Source: Anadara kagoshimensis
Taxonomy: Eukaryota; Mollusca; Bivalvia; Arcoida; Arcidae
DNA length: 64,000 nt
Reading direction: 5' to 3'
Assembly: GCA_021292105.1 (NCBI GenBank)
Contig: CM037864.1
Location: 4,994,413 to 5,058,412, forward strand
Positions 49,687 to 57,500 of this stretch are shown here, piece by piece. The notes beneath the pieces were generated by a model. The model did not search any database and was not told where the DNA came from. It saw nothing but the letters and a program-made list of their open reading frames with translations. Position 1 is the stretch's first letter, and every line of letters begins with the position of its first letter. A program made the translations under genes and the position numbers.

Positions 49687-51668
49687 GGGGTACAAACTGC
49701 ATGTGCATAGCTATAGTTAAGCTTGATTGCTTCCGATGCCATACTATCAAGGTTAGGTGTCTGGATATCGCCATTGACCCATCCGACATCATTCCAGCCT
49801 AAATTTAAAACAAGAAGAATGTGAAGATAATCAAAAACAAATTTACTAATCCATGTCACAATTACAATCAAATAGCAAAGTAAAAACTTTGGAACCGATA
49901 AGTTAGGTTAGACACGTGAACATCCACCAAGGAAGTGAGGCCGGGTTCTCCGGAAGGGTAAGCACCTCCTGTTTAGCTAGCTATACCCACCACGTGTGTA
50001 ATTAAAATTATGTGAAAGGAACATGGAAGATAATTTATATCTTTAATTTCGGTCTGAGGATTTTAAACATTGGTCTTTGATAAGTAGGCAAATGCGTATT
50101 TTATTACGGTCCGTTTTGGTATTTGTTGTTATTTTAAATCTCCTCTCGGTATTTTCCTGTTGATTTAGTGAGTGTAGATTTTTGCACAAGTTATAATTAC
50201 TTTCAAACAACTCCATCCATACTTAACTAAAATAATAAAATTATTTGAAAATAGTAGTCTTAATGAATTATAATTACTCCGAAAATTAATGAGTTCTTGG
50301 GTTTTGGTTTTGAAATTATATTTGCACTTTAAATTGAAAAATTACTTGCTTACAAGACTGAATATATAATAAAATGTTAAAATTATAAGTTATTAAATAC
50401 AATGTATATATAAATATAATGTGTATGCGCATTAAAATACTCAAAAAATGTTGGTATTATCTCTATCACTCGAAAACTGACCTAGACTGGTTCGGATGGT
50501 AAGACTTCAACTATTTTAGTTTTCATTTAATATCAATATTGGTCATATCTTGTGCGACCAAGTTAACCTTTGGGCATATTTGTCTCATTTGGCATAAATA
50601 AGGAGCATTAGGTTCCTTCAATGGCTATGATTTCTACAAGCATTTAGATGTGCTGTCATTAAAAACTTGAACCATTTTAACAGTGATAAGTTCCTTCAAT
50701 GGCTATAATTTCTACGTATCATTTAGATATGCTGTCATCAAAAGGTTGAACCAATTCTGCAAAACATTATTGTAATTTTAAAGACGATAGTTCACATAAA
50801 TTACACCCTGATCATTACAAAGATCTTGTTTCCAAACTTTAATTGTAATAAATATGTCTGTCTATAAAAATAAAACCACGTGGGCATGTCACCAGATTAA
50901 AATCTTTGATTTCAATTACATTGTATTTTTAACTTAACTGCTCACCGTAATATGTGTACAGTCCAACCAGCCTTAAGAGCCACCTCTATATAAGGGCCGC
51001 CTACTTATAAAGGCCAGTAGAACTGTTCTTTTTCATATTATTTGAACCTGTATATAAAGGCCACCTGTCCATAAAGGCCAAAATTACTGGTTCCATTCGG
51101 TGGCCTTTATAGACAAGTATGACTGTATATAGGTACACGTCACATGGTTCATGGAGAGAGAGAGAGAGAGAGGGATTCGACTTACAAGTCTATATTTATA
51201 GTTAACAGAAATGTTCGATACGTCAGACCATTATGTTGCCATTATAAAATGTTTTTCCTAACGAAATATAAGATTAATCTTGACTGACTACTCCCACGTC
51301 ATCATCATTCTTACTGTTTCTTATAGAATATGACCACTAACTTTTTGAACAAAATTTAGATAATAATAAATAATTATAATTCTGATGCAAATTTTTTATT
51401 GAATTATTCTGAATAAATTAAATCTTTTATTAAATTTCAAAATGCCATATATTACAATTTTTAGTAAAATGAGGCATCAATAACTGTGACTAAATATTAC
51501 TAACAAAAGATATCTCATATACTATCTCATAACTTTCAGACTCTATCTCAACTTACCCAGATCATCAGCAACAATAAACACTATATGAGGTTTTGTGGCC
51601 AAAGTCAATACCGGTAGAATGCCGCAGACACACGCCAGTAATACTACAACAGTACTCGTCTTGAACAT
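36663..51668 (-). CDS. ARSB: Arylsulfatase B-like enzyme (15 exons, last exon frameshifted)
   Basis: Minus-strand exons: 51668-51557, 49798-49687, 48541-48490, 47436-47333, 45878-45769, 44322-44255, 43335-43231, 42571-42502, 41971-41874, 41367-41222, 40229-40168, 39349-39232, 38855-38772, 38113-37992, 36864-36663. Phases agree at every join. It should hydrolyse sulfate esters (N-acetylgalactosamine 4-sulfate in vertebrate ARSB) after entry into the secretory/lysosomal route. Seen: signal peptide (about 1-24); metal ligands D35-D36 in VADDLGWND; C73-T-P-S-R77, the formylglycine motif, formed across an exon join; K127-W-H129; H217; D277-N278-G-G; K295 in RGTKGTYWEGG. A basic RRKR416/S417 site precedes an acidic insert. 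As read, the last exon leaves frame after residue ~477 and stops at 36725-36727 (500 aa). The adjacent frame carries the family-like end (GGIRTWYPGWCE) and stops at 36663; adding one base gives 521 aa. Human ARSB is 533 aa. Confidence 0.92.
36973..37158 (+). mobile_element. MITE family A, copy 5 (sulfatase intron 14)
   Basis: Full length, 'tacagtcaaacttgtctata' to 'gcaggttggactgta'. Confidence 0.8.
37190..37950 (-). repeat. Repeat family E, three pieces (sulfatase intron 14)
   Basis: A piece at about 37195-37260 ('aggaggtgcttacccttccg'), a long copy at about 37600-37865 ('cctcagatatatttgacgtc', 'ggagcacccggcttc', 'tggattagtatgtttg') and an extra end piece to 37950. Between 37265 and 37435, 'cgaaaat' and 'ccacgcaa' phrases resemble family F. 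Confidence 0.55.
38142..38298 (+). mobile_element. MITE family A, copy 6, internal deletion near 3' end
   Basis: Starts 'tacagtcaaatctctctata'; the 3' part jumps from 'ataaggaggtgg' to 'ttcgttggactgtt', losing about 20 bp. Confidence 0.75.
38480..38600 (-). mobile_element. SINE family S3, partial (sulfatase intron 13)
   Basis: 'attcttccgcttaaatcgtg' and 'ccggagaaaaccacca' match the body of the 17085 copy. Confidence 0.45.
38900..39145 (+). mobile_element. SINE family S1, body only (sulfatase intron 12)
   Basis: Begins after the tRNA head: 'ggttctttcggatgaaaac', 'aatgccatcagcgcaac', 'tctcgatataagtgaaatat', 'gggacgttaaacaccatta'. 5'-truncated. Confidence 0.7.
39378..39812 (-). other. Unidentified 145-codon open frame in sulfatase intron 11
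   Basis: Open on the gene strand from a possible acceptor 'catgttag' at 39813 to a stop at about 39378. It begins KINSQKDQILKLQRSKINSE, a heptad-like Leu/Ile pattern, then polar sequence containing GKVYNDKVTVPTAKDVLFL and FLAICAPTEKYMQVRNRKF. It is not repetitive and unlike sulfatase. No clear donor follows. It may be a captured exon, an alternative exon or a relic of another gene or element; origin unknown. Confidence 0.35.
40290..40625 (-). repeat. Repeat family E, near full-length (sulfatase intron 10)
   Basis: Runs 'ggcttatcaaggccctcaaa', 'gtgtccaggattgccctaga', 'tatttgacgtcccatagttc', 'aggaggtgcttacccttccg', 'acatggataagtatgtttg'. Together with 47540-47870 it defines a unit of about 330 bp with no tRNA head, no TIR that I can see and no conserved reading frame. 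Confidence 0.65.
41504..41566. repeat. Perfect 31-33 bp direct duplication
   Basis: 'gcgcgaaaacgtcacgttat' followed by 'gcgagatatatt' occurs twice back to back in sulfatase intron 9, about 90 bp from the exon 10 donor side of the neighbouring exon. Confidence 0.8.
42656..42839 (+). mobile_element. MITE family A, copy 7 (sulfatase intron 7)
   Basis: 'tacagtcaaacctgtatata' to 'taggttgaactgta', about 85 bp upstream of exon 8's acceptor on the minus strand. Confidence 0.8.
43537..43628. repeat. Near-perfect 40-bp inverted repeat with 12-bp loop
   Basis: The left arm 43537-43576 starts 'agataggtatagttagctac'; the right arm 43589-43628 ends 'gtagctaactttacctatct'. 37 of 40 positions pair. It lies in sulfatase intron 6, so the hairpin would be present in the pre-mRNA. 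Confidence 0.85.
43703..43918. mobile_element. MITE family C, full copy (sulfatase intron 6)
   Basis: 'tacagtacaggcctgtcgaa' with 'gtttaacac' and inverted 'attaaacttttgacagg..gtactgta'. One of the best kept copies of the family. Confidence 0.8.
45168..45334 (+). mobile_element. MITE family A, copy 8 (sulfatase intron 5)
   Basis: 'tacagtgaaacctgtctaca' to 'ggcaggttggactgta'; lacks the first 'gggcaggtggcc' block. Confidence 0.8.
45385..45621. mobile_element. Short hairpin and MITE family C copy lacking its left end (sulfatase intron 5)
   Basis: 45390-45437 is a small hairpin ('gtgctacttttgaattc' against 'gaattcaaaagtagcac', few mismatches). From 45440 on, family C internal sequence leads to the right end 'gtgttaaactttcgacaggc' and 'ctgtactgta'. 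Confidence 0.6.
45940..46715. repeat. 42-bp minisatellite carrying CRE (TGACGTCA) palindromes, sulfatase intron 4
   Basis: About 18 units. The most regular block (45975-46250) has period 42: 'aatcagagtaaaacaatacc' then 'gtgacgtcataagataaagt'. Perfect TGACGTCA at 45997, 46038, 46080, 46122, 46206, 46289, 46524, 46566 and 46614; about nine more units carry it with one or two changes. Later units mix in 'agatatctagagtg' variants. The array starts about 60 bp from the exon 5 boundary. Frames through it encode only the repeat. Confidence 0.9.
47020..47188 (+). mobile_element. MITE family A, copy 9 (sulfatase intron 4)
   Basis: 'tacagtcacacctgtctata' to 'gacaggctggactgca'. Confidence 0.8.
47540..47875 (-). 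repeat. Repeat family E, near full-length (sulfatase intron 3)
   Basis: 'acaaataaattgttgtctca', 'ggcttattaaggccttc', 'ggatatatttgacgtccca', 'ggagcacccggtctcac', 'tattttgcttctggattt'. Lies about 100 bp from exon 4. Confidence 0.65.
48010..48145 (+). mobile_element. SINE family S1 with internal deletion (sulfatase intron 3)
   Basis: Good head ('cggtaactcagttggaagag', 'gtgggttcgatccctgg') followed directly by the later body piece 'aaagaaccctgctgtataat', so about 100 bp is deleted. Confidence 0.7.
49132..49393. mobile_element. MITE family B, full copy (sulfatase intron 2)
   Basis: 'caggccccggtttcacaatc' to 'ttgtgaaaccggggcctg'; the TIRs are almost perfect over about 50 bp, the youngest-looking copy of family B here. 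Confidence 0.85.
49655..49681. repeat. (GA)n microsatellite abutting exon 2 donor
   Basis: Ends at 49680, directly next to the ACTTAC (minus-strand GTAAGT) donor at 49681-49686, so on the transcript the intron begins GTAAGT followed by a (CT)n run. Confidence 0.9.
49838..50035 (+). repeat. Repeat family E, partial (sulfatase intron 1)
   Basis: 'caaatagcaaagtaaaaact', 'caaggaagtgaggccgggt', 'agcacctcctgtttagctag', ends 'gaaaggaacatgga'. Confidence 0.6.
50036..50954. other. Sulfatase intron 1 AT-rich stretch
   Basis: A ~90-bp segment is duplicated in tandem at about 50608-50755 ('ccttcaatggctat' with 'tttctac'). Nothing else recognised. Confidence 0.5.
50955..51127 (-). mobile_element. MITE family A, copy 10 (sulfatase intron 1)
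   Basis: 'tacagtccaaccagccttaa' to 'agacaagtatgactgta', followed at 51153-51173 by a (GA)n run. Confidence 0.8.
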
Positions 51669-51704
51669 TTTAAATATGTTTTCCGTCTAAATTGAATCTC
51701 CGTC

Positions 51705-51731
51705 CTTTATAAAACGTGTTTGATGACGTCA
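51705..51731 (-). promoter_or_regulatory. Sulfatase core promoter: CRE plus TATA box
   Basis: On the minus strand a perfect TGACGTCA (51724-51731) lies about 12 bases upstream of TATAAAG (51705-51711), which is about 37 bases upstream of the ATG at 51668. That gives a short leader with the CRE at about -45 to -50 from a TATA-directed start. CRE/TATA pairing of this type is known from cAMP- and ATF-responsive genes. Inferred regulation: CREB/ATF-family control. Confidence 0.55.
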
Positions 51732-52844
51732 TAAATAACTGTTTTTGATTAAATCTATCAACCGTTAATAATTGTTAGAAAGAGAAATAGAAATATTTAC
51801 TATATATATTATGATAAGCCAGAGGCTAGCAATTTTCGTGACATTGTACGATTGATTTAACAAATTCACTAAACTTGTTATAGATTTTAAAAAAATAGGG
51901 GAAATACAAATATATATTTAATTCACCACAAGTGGTCAGTTGGCCTTGAACGTGCTTGCCTTAAGAAATCTGAATTGTTTAAATATAATCTTAAAACTTA
52001 AGAAAAATATGTAAATTTGGCAACAACCAACGTAACACTTAACGCAACTATTTAAGCAACCCAAGAAAAGTAAAAGGGCCACTGATTCTAAAACTCCCTT
52101 TGAACAATGCCCAGTGACGTGGTCATTCATTCATTCATTCATTCATTCATTTACACACATAAGACATCTTAGGTTTGTATGAGTGCATTTTAATGCTTAT
52201 CTTGAGATGCTTGTGTCAGCAGAATTACACAATGCCTTTCTGGTGTGAATATGACTGGCAATGTGTTTTATATAAATACGTATGCCTGCTTTATACTTTC
52301 GCATACTCGGTGTGACTTTTATGGTACTAGCTCACCGAGGCAGAAGTTACAGAGATTGTTGTCCACATTAATGCATTATCTTGACACTAGTTAAGTCAAC
52401 AGCAATTTGAAATGGAGTAACTTGCTTTGGGCTACAACATGTCCCCGTCTGGATTCGAACTCGCGCCTCTTAGATCTGGAATCCGATACTCTATTAATGT
52501 GGCTAGGTGTATTACTGAAGTTATAACACATGTACTATTGGAGGTCTTCCAGCCCAACACTTTTCAAAACCAGTGGTTCACGAAAAAGTGCTCTACAAAT
52601 TTAAAACTTAGTCAATCTTAGTTTTCCAAACAACCAACAACTCCATCCGAATAATATATTGCAGAGGAATGAAGAATGTCATATGAAAAATTGGCAAAAA
52701 TCTTGGTTGTTGGGCTCCAAATTTTTAATGTCCCAATTACTGCAATCTCTAAAGAATATTCACAATTACAATTCAGAAAGTTAAATGAATTATTTCAAAT
52801 TATAGTTAAAGAAAGATAACTCTTACAGTTCAACGTGGTTTCAC
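51732..52844. other. Intergenic region, no gene recognised
   Basis: (ATTC)n microsatellite at about 52120-52152. A tRNA-like B box 'ggattcgaactcgcgc' at about 52450 hints at an old SINE head, too decayed to classify. Confidence 0.5.
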
Positions 52845-53015
52845 GTTTCAGTCAGTCAAGAATGAATCACTTATATCGAGAAGTCACCACCTATGGGTGA
52901 CGTGGCATAATTTTAACTTAGCAGTGCGCTCATGGCAATGTGCTGGGAAGATTCTTTAACGTGCCACGCCTAGCGTAACAGGAGCGTCGATCTTAAATGT
53001 CTGTTCTACTAATAG
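52845..53015 (-). mobile_element. SINE family S1, partial, minus orientation
   Basis: 'cttatatcgagaagtcacca' and 'cacgcctagcgtaacagg'; truncated before the head. Confidence 0.6.
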
Positions 53016-53034
53016 TGCCTTGGGTGCTTGTCGA

Positions 53035-53390
53035 AAAGTTGAGTTGAGTTGAGTAATGGTGTTTAACGTCCCAGTCAAGAATATTTTACTTATATCGAGA
53101 CGTCGCCAGCTATATGCGAAGGTACAGAAATTTTGCCTGTGCGTTGCGCTGATGGCATTATACAGCAGGGATCTTTATATTGCCAAGCCCACCGTGACAC
53201 GGCACCTCCGGTTTATTTTAAGTTCCCATCCAAAAGAACCGCGACTTCCATTTCGTAATGCCGAGTGCATAGCGAAAGAACAGTCACTACCCACTGTCAA
53301 GTCTTGGGTCAGACCCGGTCGGGGATCGCACCCACGACCTCCCACTTACGGAGCGAGCACTCTACCAACTGAGCTACCGCAGAGGTGCTT
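53035..53390 (-). mobile_element. SINE family S1, full length, minus orientation
   Basis: 'gagttgagtaatggtgttta' at the 3' end, body 'agacgtcgccagctatat', 'caccgtgacacggcac', and head 'cccacgacctcccact' plus inverted A box 'accaactgagctaccgc'. With 8464 and 55432 it is one of the three best copies. Confidence 0.8.
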
Positions 53391-54483
53391 GTCGAAAAGA
53401 TCGGGCTCAAGACGTGAACTTGGTTAAAATCTTCTTCTTGGTCCTATACATTTGAAATAGTTTGGGCAATGTATCCTGCCTACACGTGTTCACTTTTCCA
53501 CACCTACAGTTATTAGTTTATGAAATGCGCTTGCACGTACATGTATTAACTATTTTATTATAACCAAGTATAAATTAACATCGGTCAATGATGAAAAAAT
53601 ATCCACACCATTGGACATTTACTACAGTACCCGTCCGAAGTCGGGAACCCTAGATTATCATTCACTTGTGTCATGTTCTTTGTTGAGTTCGCATAGTGGA
53701 GTTGATTTTATAATCTTTAGTTATTGAAAGATTTTAACAAGGGGGAAATAAAAATGAATAATAAAATTAAAGAATGGAAAAAAGATTGAAACATGTTTGG
53801 TGGACACGAACTATATAACTAATTAATTAGCGAAAATAATCAAGTCCTGTTTTATTAATTAGCGAAAATAATCAAGTCCTGTTTTATTAATTAGCGAAAA
53901 TAATCAAGTCCTGTTTTCCGATTCAGTTTCGTAATTTTGAAATCATAGTATTCGGACGTAAAGTTCTGATCTGTACCTCTTAATCAATAATTATGTATAG
54001 TCTTTCGGATAAAACTCAAACTGTGACTGAGGTCCCAATAAAGACACCCCTGTAGACTTCGAAAAAGAGTAGGCCAGCTGTAGCCGCTACAGAGGACGAG
54101 TAAGAAATATACACGTAGTTATTTCATTTTGTTTTCGCCTTGAAATACATACAGTTGAATATATTCGAAACAACATTTCGTATATTCTTTACTTTCGAAC
54201 TTTATTTCGTATATGCGCAATTGTTACTTTGTCACTATTCTATCCATGTCACCTTACGGATGTAAAATAAAATAACTAAGTAACACGCAAATTAAAAACG
54301 TTTCATTAGAAAAATAGTTGTTTCATAATTCGTAATTCGTATTTCTTAAAGATTTTGTAATAATTACTTCGTTTATTCACAAAAGGGATCAACTTTTGTG
54401 AACTGTCGTTTTTTTTTTTGCCGAATATTAAACCATTAATTTGAATGAGCGAACCTGTAAAACTTTTGAGATCGCCCCTCACA
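53391..54483. other. Intergenic region upstream of the leprecan gene
   Basis: A 32-bp unit ('ttagcgaaaataatcaagtc' then 'ctgttttattaa') is repeated three times in tandem at 53826-53920. 54060-54095 ('gtaggccagctgtagccgc') is echoed at about 60030. No gene. Confidence 0.5.
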
Positions 54484-54491
54484 CCGGAAGT
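54484..54491 (+). promoter_or_regulatory. ETS-type motif near the leprecan start
   Basis: CCGGAAGT, 79 bases before the main ATG, with no TATA box nearby. Such ETS/GABP sites are common in TATA-less housekeeping promoters. Confidence 0.3.
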
Positions 54492-54515
54492 ACAGCATAA
54501 AAACAAATCATAGAG

Positions 54516-54551
54516 ATGGATGACGAGGATGCCGAAGAAGTAACGTGCTGA
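54516..54551 (+). promoter_or_regulatory. Upstream ORF (11 codons) in the leprecan 5' leader
   Basis: ATG with purine at -3 and G at +4 opens MDDEDAEEVTC and stops at TGA 54549-54551, 18 bases before the main ATG. If transcription starts upstream of 54516, this uORF would precede every initiation at 54570. Confidence 0.4.
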
Positions 54552-54569
54552 AATCGTTGTCAACTTAAA

Positions 54570-57500
54570 ATGGAGGAGATTTATTTTACTATTTTGTGTA
54601 TTTTACATTTTACAACAACTGTTGTAAAGTCTGAGGCGACGACAGAACCACTGTTACATTATGACTCGCTGTACGAGTCGGCTTTGGAGGCTTACCAAGA
54701 GGAGAAGTGGTCACAGTGCGTGGCATTTATTGAGCAGGCACTCTCAGATTATCACGCATATAAGAAATCTTTAACCGACTGCCGTATTCAGTGTAAAAAT
54801 AAAATACAGCCATATAATGTGGAAGACGCGTCTCATGTAGATTTACATAAATTGGAGTTGATTCAGATAACTGTAGTAGAATCTGTTTGTGTAGAGAGGT
54901 GTAAACACAGACATACAGGGGATCAATTACTATCCGGGACTGAGCCCCATATAGAGGATGATTTTAGTATAAGGAAACCTTATGAATACTTACAGTTTTG
55001 TTATTATAAGGTAATGCAATGTATGTGTGTGTTTCAGTTTAATTTTGAAAACAGGTGCTCCAAACATTGTTGGAAACTATATGTGTGCAAGAATGAGCAT
55101 GATCAGGTGCACAGGTACTTATGTATTTACCCCTGCAAACATTGTTCAACCCACATATATATATACATTATCACTACTATACATTGGATTCATGTTTCGA
55201 TCCACCTATTCTTAGCTTGGGTGTTGTTCTTTTATACCTTAATTGGGATTCACCCAATAAGCAGTATTGTGTGCTAATCAAGTGGTTGCCCATATTTTTA
55301 TTAGTCTTCAGATATTGCCCATTTATCAACATTCTATTTTGTACAGTTACCCACATATCCTCCTTTGCTTATGTGTTTCCCCTTTTTTAAATTACCCATT
55401 ACCTAGGTGTTGCTTTCATTTCGTAAATCACCACTGCAGAAGCTCAGTTGGTAGAGTGCTTGCTTCGTAAGTGGGAGGTCGTGGGTTTGAACCCCAACCG
55501 GGTCTGACCCAAGACTTAAAAGTGGTTAGTGACTGTTCTTTCACCAAGCACTCTGCATTACGAAATGAAAGTCACGGTTCTTTCGGATAGGAACTTAAAA
55601 TAAACGAGGTGCTGTGTCTTGGTAGGCTTGTCACGATAAAGAGCCCTGTTGTATAATGCCATCAGCGCAAAGCACAGGCAAAATTTCTGCATCTTCACCG
55701 ATAGCTGGCGACGTCTCAATATAAGTGAAATATTCTTGACTGAGACGTTGAACACCATTACTCAACTCAACTCATTCCATTAATCCAAGTTCAAGGCAAA
55801 AGAACAGTCACTACCCACTTTCAAGTCTTTGGTCAGACCCAGCCTGGGATGGAACACACAACCTCCCACTTACAGAACAAGCACTCTACTATCTGAGCTA
55901 CCACAGTGGTTTTATCCATTTTAGGATGAAATTGTGACAACATAAAATGGCTTTAAATTTAAAGATATTGACATAGGGTTTTCAGTTTTGATGTGTTCTT
56001 GAAATGATCTTCAACTGAGGTCAAGATCATGACCTAGGTTTTTGCCTATGTGGTTTTGCTAATTATTATTAATGCTGTTAATGTAGATGTTTTTATTCAG
56101 ATGATTGTGTCGGTTGAGTTCTAATTTCAACCGCCAAAGTGAACATTTCAGGCCCATTCAGCTACTTTGTGAAATTTCAAAAATTTGGTAGTGGGTTTAA
56201 ATTGCTTTACTTGTAATTTTTTTAAGGAAAAGGTAATGACATGGTTTCAGTTTTGATTTTTTTTTTAAAATGCCCTTCAACATTGATTCAAGGTCAAGGT
56301 CATGACCTAGTTCTTGTTCTTTGTACTACTGTTATCATGATTTTAGTCATTTTTTGGATATATTTCTTTGTAGATTTTAATTTTTCGTGTTTTATGTATT
56401 GTTAAATTGTTTTTCTACATGAAGCAAAGTTCAGGGTCATGACCTCATTTACTAATAAGCCTAAAATCACTGTGTCTTGACTACTAATTAGGTTTAGGTG
56501 AAATATTATGACACTTTTTTTTTACCTTTTTAGTTTTTATGTTTTCTAGAACCAAAAAAGTCTTAAATTATCAAAAAAAATGAATTAACATATTCATATT
56601 TCTCAGGTATGATAATATACCTTATTCATCTTAAACTGACAATAAACCACTACGGTAGCTCAATCGATGGAGTGCTCACATTGTATGTGGGAGGTCGTAG
56701 GCTGAACTCATATCCCTTTCTGAGCAAAACTTTAAAACAGGTAGAGACTGTTCTTTTGCCAACCACTCGGCATTTAGAAATGAAATTCCGGTTCTTTGGA
56801 AGAGACCTTTCAAACCAATGTACCATTTCACAGCTTCAGGTATGACATATTAAAGAACCCTCCCTCTGCTCATTGCTCTGAGTGCACTGCAAAGGTAAAA
56901 ATTTCTGCCACTTCACCTAGAGCTGGTGATGTCTTGATATAAGTGATTTATTATTGATGTAAACCCCTATTCAATCAATCATTTAAACTGACAGTACCAC
57001 ATGTTTCATTACTGTTAATTTTTGATGGAAATTATATAAATTGTTATGATTTTTTTAAATGCCTTTTTAACATTTTTGTCATTTTCTAAAACTGTAAAAA
57101 AAAATATACTAGTAACGTGTTTTATTCAGTCTTCATTTATCAAAAAATAAATTATCATATTCACTGTCTATAAAGGCCACCTAAAGGTTTTTATGAGCAG
57201 GTGGCCCTTATATGCAGGTTCAAATAACATTTATAAAGATCAATCTGGATATGATTTTACTGGCCTTTAACAGTAGGTGGCACTTATATAGAGGTGGCCT
57301 TTAAGGCAGGTTCCCTTATATAGGGGTGGCCTTTAAGGCAGGTGTCCCTTATATAGAGGTGGCCTTTAAGGCAGGTTCCCTTATATAGAGGTGGCCTTTA
57401 AGGCAGGTGTCCCTTATATAGAGGTGGCTTCCAAGGCAGGTGGCACTTATATAGAGATGGTCTTTAAGGCAGGTGACCCTTATATAGAGGTGGCCTTTAA

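Noticed and set aside
54306..54563. 85-codon minus-strand frame overlapping the leprecan promoter
   Set aside because: It runs over the 5' leader and AT-rich flank, has no recognisable sequence and ends within the opposite-strand promoter region.
55011..55390. Reading through the leprecan exon 1 donor to a 235-codon protein
   Set aside because: A good donor (AAG/GTAATG) at 55011 joins in frame to exon 59039, whose sequence matches the family, and the read-through part is low-complexity.
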